DNA of 64,000 nucleotides from Bellilinea sp040754815 (GTDB lineage Bacteria > Chloroflexota > Anaerolineae > Anaerolineales > Anaerolineaceae): assembly GCA_040754815.1 (NCBI GenBank), contig JBFMBX010000007.1:1-64000 (forward strand), in the 5' to 3' direction. Every line of letters begins with the position of its first letter. The stretch's first letter is position 1. The position numbers were made by a program, and so were the translations under genes. Positions 24,893-34,112 of the stretch are shown here, one piece after another. Below the pieces are notes generated by a model, which was given only the letters and a program-made list of their open reading frames with translations, was not told the DNA's origin and did no database searches.

Positions 24893-25342
24893 ATGAGTCA
24901 ATCTACCCCCACCCCCGTCATCGTTCAGCCGCAGGAACAGGGGCCCGGCTGTCTGATTCGCATTCTTTACTTTCTGCTGGTCGGCCTCTGGCTGGGCGGC
25001 ATTGTCACAGCAGTAGCATGGTTTCTCAACATCACCATCATCGGCCTGCCGCTGGGGTTGTGGCTGCTCAACCGCCTGCCGCAAATCATGACTCTCAAAC
25101 CGGTCAAACGGCAGGCGCGGGTGATGGTGGTTGACGGTAAAGTCATCTACCGCGAGTCGGCCCTGCCGCAGTTGCCTTTCCTGCTCCGCGCGTTGTACTT
25201 CGTGCTGGTCGGTTGGTGGTTGAGTGCTCTGTGGCTGGCAGCCGCGTGGCTGCTCACCGGCCTCAGCCTTGGACTGGGACTGCCGCTCGCTTTCTGGATG
25301 TTTGACCAGACCCCTGCCATTACCACACTGGCGCGTTATTAA
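24893..25342 (+). CDS. YccF-domain inner-membrane protein
   Basis: A 149-aa membrane protein with two YccF repeats (about residues 18-60 and 93-140). Each begins I/L-L-Y-F-x-L-V-G-x-W and holds two hydrophobic helices, with a short polar linker carrying RVMVVDGKVIYRES. YccF proteins are small inner-membrane proteins of unknown role. The ATG at 24893 is preferred over one at 24809 because AAAAGGAAAA precedes it and the longer version adds an unrelated N-terminus. The stop is 23 nt before a strong shared terminator. Confidence 0.8.
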   Translation: MSQSTPTPVIVQPQEQGPGCLIRILYFLLVGLWLGGIVTAVAWFLNITIIGLPLGLWLLNRLPQIMTLKPVKRQARVMVVDGKVIYRESALPQLPFLLRALYFVLVGWWLSALWLAAAWLLTGLSLGLGLPLAFWMFDQTPAITTLARY

Positions 25343-25365
25343 TTCGCGGCTTGCAACCGAAACAC

Positions 25366-25394
25366 AGCCGCCTCTCCCGGCGGGAGAGGCGGCT
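25366..25394. terminator. Bidirectional terminator between yccF-like gene and gdhA
   Basis: A nearly perfect 29-nt palindrome with 14-nt arms (25366-25379 and 25381-25394) in the gap between convergent genes. No long T-run is present on either side, but its position and strength suggest termination for both transcripts. Confidence 0.65.
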
Positions 25395-25417
25395 GCCAGC
25401 TGGCTGGCTCCCTGAGA

Positions 25418-26704
25418 TTATATCCAGCCGCGCAATTCCATTGCTTTGACAACCCGCGTAATGGCCACCATGTAGGCAGCATCGCGCATATACACTTTTT
25501 CTTTTTCCGCCAGTTCCAACACGGCTTCGAACGCGGCGGTCATCTTCTGGTCCAGTTTAGAAAGCACCTCCTCTTTCGGCCAGTAGAAATTCATATCGTT
25601 CTGGACGCTTTCAAAGTAAGAAACCGTCACACCACCGGCGTTGCACAGGAAATCCGGAATGAGGAAGATACCGCGCTGGCGGATGACCTCATCGGCTTCG
25701 GGCGTGGTGGGGCCGTTAGCGCCTTCGGCGATAATTTTAACTCGCGGTGAAATCTTATGAACCGAATCGGCGTTGATCTGCCCTTCCAGCGCCGCCGGAA
25801 TCAACACATCCACCTCTTTGCTAATCCATGCGTCAGCCGGTTCGATGGCATAACCGGCCTCTTTTGCCTTGTTCTTGTCAATGGTGCCGTACTGATCGGT
25901 AATGCTCATCAGGAAGCGCGGATCAATGCCATCTGCTTTGCTTACGGTGTAGGGCGTGCGGTCTTCGCGGTCCCAGTAGGAAACACATACCACCTTGCCG
26001 CCCAGGATTTCGGTAAAGCCGATGGCTGCGTACTGTGCCACATTGCCAAACCCCTGAATGGCCGCCAGACATTTGGTGGGGTCCATTTTAAGGTGCTTCA
26101 TCGCTTCGCGCACGGTATAAATCACGCCAAAGCCGGTTGCTTCGGTGCGCCCCAGCGAACCGCCGCCGCCAACAGGTTTACCGGTAATTACGCCCGGCGT
26201 ATACTCACCCACCAGTTTGGAATATTCATCCATCATCCAGCCCATCATTTGCGGGGTGGTGCCGACATCCGGCGCCGGCACATCCTGCCGCGGGCCGATG
26301 TTCCTCCACATCTGCTGCACCCAGCCGCGCACCAGCCGCTCTTTTTCGCTGGTGGAAAGGGTGGCCGGGTCAACCACAACACCGCCCTTGCCGCCGCCCA
26401 GCGGAATATCCACCACTGCACATTTCCACGTCATCCACGTCGCCAGAGCACGGACAGTATCAATGGTCTCGGCCGGGTGGAAGCGGATGCCGCCTTTGCT
26501 CGGGCCGCGGGCATCGTTGTGCTGAACGCGGAAACCCTGAAAGACCTTAATCGTGCCGTCATCCATGCGCACCGGAATGCGGAAGTGAAATTCCCGCAGC
26601 GGCCAGCGCAGAATCTCCCGCACTTGCGGGTCGAGTTTGAGCAGTTCTGCCACATGATCGAATTGGCGTTGTGCCATTTCAAACGCATTGGTGGTTTCTG
26701 CCAT
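25418..26704 (-). CDS. gdhA: Glutamate dehydrogenase (Glu/Leu/Phe/Val family)
   Basis: A 428-aa hexameric-type glutamate dehydrogenase linking 2-oxoglutarate plus ammonia to glutamate. The catalytic region CAVVDIPLGGGKGGVVVDP contains the active lysine; other blocks are GPSKGGIRFHP near residue 65, DVPAPDVGTTPQMMGWMMDE, and the Rossmann motif AIQGFGNVAQYAA near residue 215. Length and motifs fit clostridial/archaeal-type enzymes. AGGAG precedes the ATG by about 9 nt. The cofactor (NAD or NADP) cannot be fixed by eye. Confidence 0.94.
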   Translation of the reverse strand: MAETTNAFEMAQRQFDHVAELLKLDPQVREILRWPLREFHFRIPVRMDDGTIKVFQGFRVQHNDARGPSKGGIRFHPAETIDTVRALATWMTWKCAVVDIPLGGGKGGVVVDPATLSTSEKERLVRGWVQQMWRNIGPRQDVPAPDVGTTPQMMGWMMDEYSKLVGEYTPGVITGKPVGGGGSLGRTEATGFGVIYTVREAMKHLKMDPTKCLAAIQGFGNVAQYAAIGFTEILGGKVVCVSYWDREDRTPYTVSKADGIDPRFLMSITDQYGTIDKNKAKEAGYAIEPADAWISKEVDVLIPAALEGQINADSVHKISPRVKIIAEGANGPTTPEADEVIRQRGIFLIPDFLCNAGGVTVSYFESVQNDMNFYWPKEEVLSKLDQKMTAAFEAVLELAEKEKVYMRDAAYMVAITRVVKAMELRGWI

Positions 26705-26754
26705 TGGTTTTTTCTCCTGTGAGTTAAAGATTGGGTTGAGTTTACGGGGATCTT

Positions 26755-26787
26755 AAAAAATAAACGGGCACAACGGTGCTGTGCCCG
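26755..26787 (-). terminator. Rho-independent terminator downstream of gatB
   Basis: On the minus strand an 8-bp stem CGGGCACA/TGTGCCCG (26787-26765) with a 7-nt loop is followed by TTTATTTTTT. It lies about 180 nt after the gatB stop and before gdhA, insulating the two. Confidence 0.85.
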
Positions 26788-26969
26788 CTAATGAACGGTG
26801 ATTGATTTGCTGCTGGCAGCGCATAATTTTATGCTAACCTCACAAAAAGGTGATGGTCATCCTGATATAGGGTAGCAAACCTTAAGCCTTCCGTCAATAT
26901 GATGAAAATCGCCTCTCTTCGATGATACCCGGCCTTCAGCAGCGCGATTCGTCATATCCTGCCAAAACC

Positions 26970-28463
26970 TCAGCCGGGTTTTCGAGAATGCAACTGGCGT
27001 TCCAGTTCGGCGCGCGCAAGGGCGGGGCTGGCGCGGCCGGCTGTTCGGCGCATCACCTGCCCCAGCAGCCAGTTGAACACGGTCGTCTTTCCTTGAAAGT
27101 ACGACTCTACTTCGCGCGGATTTTCTTCCAGCACTTTTGCCACAATTTCAGCAATCAACCCGCTATCGCTGACCTGCACCAGACCGCGCTCTCCGATGAT
27201 TTCCCGCGCCGCCCTGCCGGTGGCCAGCATTTCGCTCAAAACCATCTTGCCCGTGTTAAGGGTAATCGTTTGATCGGCGATAAGGCGCAGCAGTTCCACC
27301 AAACCCCCGGCTGAAACGCGCAGGGTTTCAATGTTTTCACCGCTCTGGTTGAACCAGGCAAAAATTTCTCCCGTAATCCACGTGGCAATCACGCGCGGTG
27401 CAACCTCATCACCGGCCTGCCGAACACAGGCTTCAAAAAAGCGCGCAACGGCTTCATCCTCGCTGAGCAGGGCTGCTTCAGCGGGGTTTAATCCATATTG
27501 CTGCACAAAGCGAGTTTTCATCGCTTGCGGCAGCTCCGGCAGACCGGCACGCACCTGCTCAACCCACGCCGGTTCAATCACCAGCGGTGGCAAATCCGGT
27601 TCGGGAAAATAGCGGTAATCATGCGCTTCTTCTTTACTGCGCTGGCTGAGGGTTACCTGAGCGGTTTCATCCCACCCCAGCGTCTCTTGCCGCACCGGCT
27701 GACCGCTCTGCAATAATGCCGTCTGGCGTTCAATTTCGTAAGCAATTGCCCGCTCCATTGCCCGAAAACTGTTCAGGTTTTTGATCTCCACCCGCGTGCC
27801 CAGCCGGTCGCTCCCCCATGGACGAAGCGAAACATTGGCCTCGAAACGAATCACCCCTTTTTCCATATCGCCGCTGTTGGCGCCCACCCTCCGCAGAACT
27901 GCCCGCAGGGCGGTTGCATAAGCCCGCACTTCTTCCAGTGAGTGCATGTGCGGTTCGCTGACAATTTCCAGCAGCGGCACACCGGCCCGGTTCAGGTCAA
28001 CCAGCGAAAACGAATGTCCGTCCGCTTCCTCTATGTGGATCAGTTTGCCGGTATCCTCTTCCAGATGGACGCGCCGGATGCGCACTGTTTTTGCTCCCTG
28101 CGAGGTTTCAATGGGCAGCAGGCCGCGCTGCGCCAGCGGATATTCATACTGAGAAATCTGATACCCTTTGGGCAGGTCGGGGTAAAAGTAGTTTTTGCGG
28201 GCAAACAGGCTTAAGGGTGCAATTTCACACTGCAAGGCAAGCGCAACCCGCAGGGCATGTTCCACAGCGGCGCGGTTGACCACCGGCAGCGTTCCGGGCA
28301 TGCCGGCACAAACCGGGCACACAGCGCTGTTCGGTTCGGCGCAGGTTGAATCCACCACCGGGCAGGCGCAAAACATCTTCGAGCGGGTTTGCAGTTCGGC
28401 GTGAACTTCCAGCCCGATGACCGGTTCATACAGCAAGGTTGTTTTCTTCGGTTGGGCTTTCAT
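26970..28463 (-). CDS. gatB: Asp-tRNA(Asn)/Glu-tRNA(Gln) amidotransferase subunit B
   Basis: A 497-aa GatB, the tRNA-binding kinase subunit of GatCAB, which amidates Glu-tRNA(Gln) and Asp-tRNA(Asn). Hallmarks are EPVIGLEVHAELQT near residue 12, the zinc motif FCACPVVD with CPVCAGMPGTLP, LPKGYQISQYEYPL, HIEEADGHSFSLVDLNRAGV, and the C-terminal YqeY-like domain ending LLGQVMRRTAGRASPALA. The start at 28463 is chosen because the 40 upstream in-frame residues are not GatB-like. There is no clear ribosome-binding site; a TACAAT box ends 5 nt before the ATG. gatA and gatC are not adjacent. Confidence 0.95.
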   Translation of the reverse strand: MKAQPKKTTLLYEPVIGLEVHAELQTRSKMFCACPVVDSTCAEPNSAVCPVCAGMPGTLPVVNRAAVEHALRVALALQCEIAPLSLFARKNYFYPDLPKGYQISQYEYPLAQRGLLPIETSQGAKTVRIRRVHLEEDTGKLIHIEEADGHSFSLVDLNRAGVPLLEIVSEPHMHSLEEVRAYATALRAVLRRVGANSGDMEKGVIRFEANVSLRPWGSDRLGTRVEIKNLNSFRAMERAIAYEIERQTALLQSGQPVRQETLGWDETAQVTLSQRSKEEAHDYRYFPEPDLPPLVIEPAWVEQVRAGLPELPQAMKTRFVQQYGLNPAEAALLSEDEAVARFFEACVRQAGDEVAPRVIATWITGEIFAWFNQSGENIETLRVSAGGLVELLRLIADQTITLNTGKMVLSEMLATGRAAREIIGERGLVQVSDSGLIAEIVAKVLEENPREVESYFQGKTTVFNWLLGQVMRRTAGRASPALARAELERQLHSRKPG

Positions 28464-28678
28464 CAGAATTGTACCGATTTTACCACAGGCCCGCCTTTCG
28501 GTTTTTGGGGGCGTTTGGAATCTGCTTTGCCAACAAAAATCCTTTTTCCCTATTTGGAAAGTGAAAAGTCCAATAATTTCCAAATTTCATCTTAATAATT
28601 TCTAAACAATCGTTTGTTATCTTAAACACAGAAACAAACGGGAAAATCCCGAATCCAAAAGAATGAAAGGAGTAACAC

Positions 28679-29392
28679 ATGAAACACAAAAAACTCTTGA
28701 TTGGTTTCTCACTCGGTGCACTTGCCCTGATTCTTGGAGTTGGTCTGGCATTTCAGGCAGTACAAACGGTCAGCGCCGATGCCCTGCCGCAAATTGGCGG
28801 GCCGTTCGGCGGCGGACGCGGTATGATGGGCCCGAACGCCGGCGAAGCACTTGCCGAAGCGCTGGGCATTACCACCGATGAACTGAACAGCGCTTATCAG
28901 CAGGCCGTCCAATCCGCCGTGCAGGAAGGCGTGGAAAAAGGTTTGATCACGCAGGCTCAGGCTGATGCCATCCTCAACGGCACCGGCCGCTTTGGCGGTA
29001 AAGGCATGCTCGGCTGGCTGTTCCAAAACGGTGTGGATTTCGAATCTCATCTGGCTGAGGCTTTAGGAATCTCCGTAGAAGACCTACAAGATGCCTATGT
29101 GAAGGCTGCGGAAATTCGTCTGGAACAGGCCGTTGCAGACGGCCGCATTACAGAAGAGGAAGCCGAGTTAATGCGCGCCCGCCACGCCCTTTTCAACAAT
29201 GAAGCCTTCCAGAACGCCATGCAGACCGCTTTTGAAAATGCGGTAAACGAAGCCGTTGCCAGCGGTGTCATCACTCAGGAACAGGCCGACCTGCTCCTTG
29301 CGCAGGACGGGTTTGGATGGCGCGGCGGCTTTATGATGGGCTTTGGCGGCTGCCATGGCGGTGGACGCGGCGGGTTCGGCCGGGGCTGGTAA
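28679..29392 (+). CDS. Secreted repeat protein (DUF2680-like repeats), Gly-rich tail
   Basis: A 237-aa exported protein with a signal peptide (residues about 1-33, ending near VSADA). Three related helical repeats follow, each of the form LAEALGI-x5-L-x2-AY with a later G-x-I-T-x2-Q/E-A-D/E; two are clear from about residue 57 and 123, and a third, partial one ends VASGVITQEQADLL near 205. This resembles the DUF2680/YckD-like repeat. The C-terminus is a Gly/Phe/Arg-rich tail with a lone Cys-His. AAAGGAG precedes the ATG. The two-component system downstream may regulate it. Function unknown. Confidence 0.7.
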   Translation: MKHKKLLIGFSLGALALILGVGLAFQAVQTVSADALPQIGGPFGGGRGMMGPNAGEALAEALGITTDELNSAYQQAVQSAVQEGVEKGLITQAQADAILNGTGRFGGKGMLGWLFQNGVDFESHLAEALGISVEDLQDAYVKAAEIRLEQAVADGRITEEEAELMRARHALFNNEAFQNAMQTAFENAVNEAVASGVITQEQADLLLAQDGFGWRGGFMMGFGGCHGGGRGGFGRGW

Positions 29393-29451
29393 TCCTTCCA
29401 ACCGGCTGGCGGTACGGTAAAGTTTCTCCTCCTTTTGAATAACCGCTTTAC

Positions 29452-29490
29452 GGGTGAGGATGCGCCGCAAGATCCCCGGCATCCTCACCC
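29452..29490 (+). terminator. Terminator hairpin after the repeat protein
   Basis: A perfect 12-bp stem (29452-29463 with 29479-29490) closes a 15-nt loop between the repeat-protein gene and the response regulator. The sequence following is only moderately T-rich. Confidence 0.6.
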
Positions 29491-29507
29491 TTCGATTCTG
29501 ACCGGAG

Positions 29508-29513
29508 TATAAT
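29508..29513 (+). promoter_or_regulatory. -10 box of the two-component operon
   Basis: TATAAT overlaps an ATG at 29512. The expected start, 7 nt downstream at about 29520, falls on the second in-frame ATG at 29521, which would give a leaderless message. No convincing -35 is seen. Confidence 0.5.
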
Positions 29514-29520
29514 GATTGTT

Positions 29521-30207
29521 ATGGCAAAGAAACTGCTCATTGTGGATGACAAACTGGAACTGCGCCAACTGCTACGCTCTTACCTCGTCGAAGAGGGGTT
29601 TGAGGTATATACTGCCAGCAACGGTCAGGAAGCGCTCTTTGCTGCCCGCGACCATAAACCCGATTTGATTATTCTCGATCTGATGATGCCGGAAATGAGC
29701 GGTTTTGAATTTTTACGCGCCTTCCGGCGCGAGTCCGACACGCCGGTGATTGTGCTGACCGCCCGGCTGGAAGAAAACGACAAGGTGGTTGGGCTGGAAC
29801 TGGGGGCGGATGACTACGTAACCAAACCCTTCAGCATGCGTGAGTTAACCGCCCGCGTGCGTGCCGTGCTGCGCCGTATGGATAAGGCAGTAGCCGCACC
29901 GGAACGACTGCGGCGCGGGCAAATCGAACTCGACCGCACCAGCCGGCTGGTGTGGGTCAACGGGAAGGAGGTGGAATTAACCCCTTCGGAGTTTGAAATT
30001 TTAGCCGCCTTTATGGAAACACCCGGCAAGGTCTTTTCGCGTCTCGAACTGCTGGAGCGTATTCAGGGCGATGCTTACGAAGGTTATGAACGGACAATTG
30101 ATGTGCATATCCGCAACCTGCGCTTGAAAATTGAACCCGACCCGGCAGAACCGAAATATATTGAAACGGTTTATGGGGCTGGCTATCGTTTTGCCGTGCG
30201 GGATTGA
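29521..30207 (+). CDS. OmpR/PhoB-family response regulator
   Basis: About 228 aa. The receiver domain (residues 1-120) has KLLIVDDKLELRQLL with the acidic pocket, phospho-acceptor Asp near residue 53 in LIILDLMMPEMSGFEF, Thr in VIVLTARLEE, and Lys in DDYVTKPFSMREL. The DNA-binding winged helix follows (ELTPSEFEILAAFMETPGKV, then VDVHIRNLR-like VHIRNLRLKIEPDP). It pairs with the histidine kinase starting 24 nt downstream. The start could be 29512 or 29521; the latter is used because TATAAT covers the former. Confidence 0.93.
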   Translation: MAKKLLIVDDKLELRQLLRSYLVEEGFEVYTASNGQEALFAARDHKPDLIILDLMMPEMSGFEFLRAFRRESDTPVIVLTARLEENDKVVGLELGADDYVTKPFSMRELTARVRAVLRRMDKAVAAPERLRRGQIELDRTSRLVWVNGKEVELTPSEFEILAAFMETPGKVFSRLELLERIQGDAYEGYERTIDVHIRNLRLKIEPDPAEPKYIETVYGAGYRFAVRD

Positions 30208-30231
30208 GCCTTTTTCGTCATTCGATCTCTT

Positions 30232-31605
30232 ATGCGCTCTCTTACCTTCAAACTCACCCTTGCCTTTTTGATTGTCGGCGTAACCGGCGCGCTGCTGGTA
30301 GCCGTGTTCATCAACTACCGCATCCGCACTGCTTTTGATCGGTTTCTCCTCACCCGCGAAGAACAGGCGATGATCTCCGCTCTGGTGGAATACTACCAGT
30401 TGAACGGCTCGTGGGAGGGAATTGATACTGCCCTGCTGCGCCGGCCGCGCATGATGATGCAGGGTATGGGCGGGATGATGCGCACCCTGGAAGCCACGTG
30501 GGCGCGGTTGACGCTGGTGGACACCAACCGGCGCGTCCTGTTCAGCATTTCGGCAACCGAACCGAGCGGCACTCTCATTCCCGCCACCGAATTGAACCGC
30601 GCGGTTGAACTTAAGGCGGATAACCAGACGATTGGGTGGGTCATTCTGAATGCCAAACGGCGCACGCCACTTGCCGATACACCCGAAGGAGTATTTTTGC
30701 GAGGGGTCAATCAGGCTGCGCTGGTCAGCGCGGTGATTGCTTCCCTGTTGGCCCTGACACTGGGGGGCTTTCTGGCTTACGGTCTGACCCGCACACTGCG
30801 GGAACTCACCCACGCCACCGAAGAGATTGCGCGCGGCAATTACGGCAAAGAAGTGCCGGTTCGTTCAAAGGATGAATTGGGAATGCTGGCTCAAGCGTTC
30901 AATAAAATGAGCCGCGATTTGGCCAACGCCCTGCGGTTGCGCCGTCAGATGACCGCCGATATTGCCCACGAATTGCGCTCACCGTTGACCGTGCTTTCCG
31001 GTTATGCAGAAGCACTCAGTGAAGGCAAATTGAAAGGCAACCCCGAAATTTTCAATGTATTGCATCAGGAAACCCGCCAGTTGAGCCGGTTGGTGGATGA
31101 CCTGCGCCTGCTTTCGCTGGCCGATGCGGGGGAATTGAGCCTGTTGCTGCAGCCCACCGATGTGCGCGCCCTGCTCGAACAGGTCATTACCCGCCACCGC
31201 GTTACCGCCGAACAAAAAGGCATACAATTGCACCTGCAAGCGAGTGAAGGTTTGCCCAAAGTGAAGCTCGACCCCGACCGCATGGCGCAGGTGCTGGATA
31301 ACCTGATTCTGAACGCTTTTCGCTACACTCCGGCGGGTGGTTGGGTGCGGCTGAGCGCCGAAACGCTCCCGGCAGGGGGCATCCGTTTGAAGGTGGCAGA
31401 TAACGGCAGCGGCATTGCCGCTGAGGATTTGCCGTTCATTTTCGAGCGCTTTTACCGCGCCGATAAGGCCCGTCAGTCCAATCAGGAATCGGGTTTGGGG
31501 CTGGCCATTGCGCGTTCGATTGTGGAAGCACACGGCGGCAGGATCAGCGCCGAAAGCCAGCCGGGCAGCGGCGCGACTTTTATCATCGAATTACCGTCCA
31601 CTTAA
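30232..31605 (+). CDS. Membrane sensor histidine kinase
   Basis: A 457-aa kinase. An N-terminal membrane helix (residues about 7-27) is followed by an extracytoplasmic domain of about 135 residues with a Met-rich stretch (MMMQGMGGMMR), then a second helix near 165-187, HAMP (LTHATEEIARGNYGKEVPV), HisKA with phospho-acceptor His near residue 246 (DIAHELRSPLTVLSGY), and HATPase_c with N-box (VLDNLILNAFRYTP), G1 (VADNGSGIAAED) and G2 (QESGLGLAIARSIVEAHGG). It partners the response regulator upstream. The methionine-rich sensor loop could coordinate Cu/Ag, but this is speculative. Confidence 0.94.
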   Translation: MRSLTFKLTLAFLIVGVTGALLVAVFINYRIRTAFDRFLLTREEQAMISALVEYYQLNGSWEGIDTALLRRPRMMMQGMGGMMRTLEATWARLTLVDTNRRVLFSISATEPSGTLIPATELNRAVELKADNQTIGWVILNAKRRTPLADTPEGVFLRGVNQAALVSAVIASLLALTLGGFLAYGLTRTLRELTHATEEIARGNYGKEVPVRSKDELGMLAQAFNKMSRDLANALRLRRQMTADIAHELRSPLTVLSGYAEALSEGKLKGNPEIFNVLHQETRQLSRLVDDLRLLSLADAGELSLLLQPTDVRALLEQVITRHRVTAEQKGIQLHLQASEGLPKVKLDPDRMAQVLDNLILNAFRYTPAGGWVRLSAETLPAGGIRLKVADNGSGIAAEDLPFIFERFYRADKARQSNQESGLGLAIARSIVEAHGGRISAESQPGSGATFIIELPST

Positions 31606-31632
31606 TTTGTGCGCCGTGTTACAATTGCAGCC

Positions 31633-32652
31633 ATGCTGAAACGCTGGCAATTCTGGCTTGGCATTGCGGTTAGTGCTTTTTTTCTTTACCTTGCTTTGCG
31701 CGGTCTGCATTTGGGGGAAGTTTGGCAATCCCTGCAAACTGCTCAGTTCTGGTGGCTGCTGCCGGGGGTGGCGGTTTACTTCATCGGCGTTTGGGCGCGA
31801 GCATGGCGCTGGCATTACCTGCTTCGCCCGTTGAAGAAAATTCCCACCCGCACCATGTTCCCCATTGTGACCATCGGCTACATGGGCAACAATATTTATC
31901 CTGCCCGCGCCGGGGAAGTGCTGCGGGCGGCCATTCTCAAAGACCGTGAGGGTGTGGCTATTTCCGCTTCTCTCGCCACTGTTGTGGTGGAGCGCATCTT
32001 CGATGCGGTGGTGATGCTCGGTTTCGTTTTCTTCAATCTCGGCGAGCTGAGCCGGCTAACGCACGACTCCGGCTTTGTGGGCAACATTCAACAACTTTCG
32101 TTGTGGAGCGCACTCATTTTCATCGGTGCGCTGATTGTCTTCCTGCTAGCGGCCATGTTCCCGCGCATCACCGAACGGTTAACGATGGGCATATTGAATA
32201 AAATCGTGCCGGCGCGCTTCCGCCCCAAAGTCAGCGGGGTTGCGCTGCGTTTTCTCACCGGCCTGGAATCCTTGCGCTCGCCGCGCGAGGCACTGATGGT
32301 CTTTTTCACCACGGTAATCATCTGGCTGCTGGAAACCGGCAAATACTGGTTCATCATGCACGGTTTTGGCTTCGAGGTCAGTTTCTTTGCGCTCATGCTG
32401 ATGAACGGCATCGTCAACATTGCCACCACCCTGCCCTCTGCGCCGGGTTATGTAGGAACGTTCGATGCGCCGGGCATTGCCGTGCTGGTGGCTTACGGTG
32501 TCCCGCAGGCAACAGCCGCCGCCTATACACTGGTTCTGCACGCTGCGCTGTGGCTGCCGATTACGGCATTGGGCGCGTTTTACTACCTCAAACAACCGCT
32601 GCGCTGGGGTAAAGATTTGCAGCAAATCCGACAGACGGAAAGCACTTTGTAA
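31633..32652 (+). CDS. UPF0104/AglD2-type membrane protein (LPG synthase TM-like)
   Basis: A 339-aa integral membrane protein with about eight helices, of the lysylphosphatidylglycerol synthase transmembrane/UPF0104 family. Conserved segments are WARAWRWHYLLRP near residue 60, the loop TIGYMGNNIYPARAGEVLRA, SLATVVVERIFDAVVML, and PSAPGYVGTFDAPGIAVL. Family members flip or transfer lipid-linked groups in the envelope; the exact role is unknown. The ATG at 31633 follows TACAAT (extended as TGTTACAAT) by 7 nt with no Shine-Dalgarno site, so the message may be leaderless; an upstream GTG at 31609 is less likely. Confidence 0.85.
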   Translation: MLKRWQFWLGIAVSAFFLYLALRGLHLGEVWQSLQTAQFWWLLPGVAVYFIGVWARAWRWHYLLRPLKKIPTRTMFPIVTIGYMGNNIYPARAGEVLRAAILKDREGVAISASLATVVVERIFDAVVMLGFVFFNLGELSRLTHDSGFVGNIQQLSLWSALIFIGALIVFLLAAMFPRITERLTMGILNKIVPARFRPKVSGVALRFLTGLESLRSPREALMVFFTTVIIWLLETGKYWFIMHGFGFEVSFFALMLMNGIVNIATTLPSAPGYVGTFDAPGIAVLVAYGVPQATAAAYTLVLHAALWLPITALGAFYYLKQPLRWGKDLQQIRQTESTL

Positions 32653-32675
32653 TTCACTGAAAACGAGGGAAAATC

Positions 32676-33995
32676 ATGCGTATCGCAGTCATTGGAGCAG
32701 GGATTGGCGGAATGAGTGCCGCCTTCGATTTCGTCAACGCCGGTCACGAGGTGGTGATTTATGAATCGGCACCCCATGTGGGCGGGCTGGCTGCCGGTTT
32801 CAAAGATGAGGGCTGGGATTGGTCGGTGGAGCATTTTTATCATCACTGGTTTCAATCCGACCGTGATATGTTAGGACTGATTCGAGAACTGGGCTTACAG
32901 GATAAGGTCATCTTTCCGCGTCCCAAAACGGTGGTGTATTACAAGGAAAAATTCTACCCGCTTGATTCGCCGCTGGCAGCGCTGACCTTTCCCGGCTTCA
33001 CCCTGCCGGATATGATTCGTTTTGGTCTGGTGACGGCTTACCTGCGCTATGTGGCCGATTGGAAGCCGCTGGAAAAGGTCACCGCTCACGAGTGGATGCG
33101 CAAAGCCTATGGTGAACGCCTTTACACCGTTTTGTTCGAGCCGTTATTACAGGGCAAGTTCGGCCAGCACTACAAGTCGGTCAACATGGCGTGGTTTTGG
33201 GCGCGCTTCAAGGTGCGCACCACGCGACTGGGCACCTTTCAGGGCGGTTTTCAAGCCTTTTCGGATACTTTTGCGGATATTCTGCGCCGGCGCGGCGTTG
33301 AAATTCACCTGAATACACCCGTTGAGCGCATCGAAAGCGAGGAAAATGGGCAGGTTTCCATCCTGTTGAAGGAAGGCAGTCGAGCCACTTTTGACCGGTG
33401 TCTGGTGACTGTCGGCCCAGGTTTGCTGGCAAAACTGGCCCCTGCCCTGCCGGAAAGTTACCTGCAGGGGCTGCTGAACCTGAGAAGCATGGGCGCGGTG
33501 GTGATGGTGCTGGCGCTGCGGCATCAATTATCTGAAGAAGGTTACTACTGGTTCAACATTCCCAAGAGTGCCGGTTACCCATTTCTTGCGCTGGTAGAGC
33601 ATACCAATTTTGTGCCCGGCCGGCATTTTGGCGGTGAGCATATCGTTTATATTGGCGATTATCTCGACCCCGACCACGAATATTTCCGCCTGAGTAAAGA
33701 GGAATTGCTGGAACGTTTTCTGCCGGTACTGCCGCGTTTCAACCCAAAGTTTGAAAGGGACTGGATTCGCCAATCGTGGCTTTTCCGCACCACTTATGCC
33801 CAACCGGTGCCGCTGGTCAATCATTCGCAGCACATCCCCGCCATTCGCACTCCTTTGCCGGGTCTGTATTTTGCCAGCATGAGTCAGGTTTACCCGTGGG
33901 ACCGCGGCACAAATTTTGCGGTACAGATTGCCCGCCGCGCCGCCCGGATGATGCTGGAAGACCTGTCTCAAAGAAATTCCAATGTTAAAAAATAG
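32676..33995 (+). CDS. FAD-dependent amine-oxidase-like oxidoreductase
   Basis: A 439-aa flavoprotein with an N-terminal dinucleotide-binding motif (IAVIGAGIGGMSAAFDF then VVIYESAPHVGGLA), and a C-terminal FAD contact PGLYFASMSQVYPWDRG. It belongs to the protoporphyrinogen-oxidase/amine-oxidase superfamily; similar proteins occur in carotenoid and polysaccharide loci. The motif SVEHFYHHWFQSDRDML near residue 49 is characteristic of this subgroup. It lies 23 nt after the UPF0104-type gene and is probably cotranscribed. Substrate unknown. Confidence 0.85.
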   Translation: MRIAVIGAGIGGMSAAFDFVNAGHEVVIYESAPHVGGLAAGFKDEGWDWSVEHFYHHWFQSDRDMLGLIRELGLQDKVIFPRPKTVVYYKEKFYPLDSPLAALTFPGFTLPDMIRFGLVTAYLRYVADWKPLEKVTAHEWMRKAYGERLYTVLFEPLLQGKFGQHYKSVNMAWFWARFKVRTTRLGTFQGGFQAFSDTFADILRRRGVEIHLNTPVERIESEENGQVSILLKEGSRATFDRCLVTVGPGLLAKLAPALPESYLQGLLNLRSMGAVVMVLALRHQLSEEGYYWFNIPKSAGYPFLALVEHTNFVPGRHFGGEHIVYIGDYLDPDHEYFRLSKEELLERFLPVLPRFNPKFERDWIRQSWLFRTTYAQPVPLVNHSQHIPAIRTPLPGLYFASMSQVYPWDRGTNFAVQIARRAARMMLEDLSQRNSNVKK

Positions 33996-34112
33996 TTCTT
34001 CAGCAAGATTCTGTTCTGTGAGTCTTGTAGAAAAAATTTGAAGATTGAAATCTTTTTCGATTTTTAGGAATTAAATAGCACGGATAGAACATAAAATCAA
34101 ATTTCAAGTCGA

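Noticed and set aside
26821..26834. Palindrome GCATAATTTTATGC upstream of gdhA
   Set aside because: Short and AT-rich; no promoter or regulator could be tied to it.
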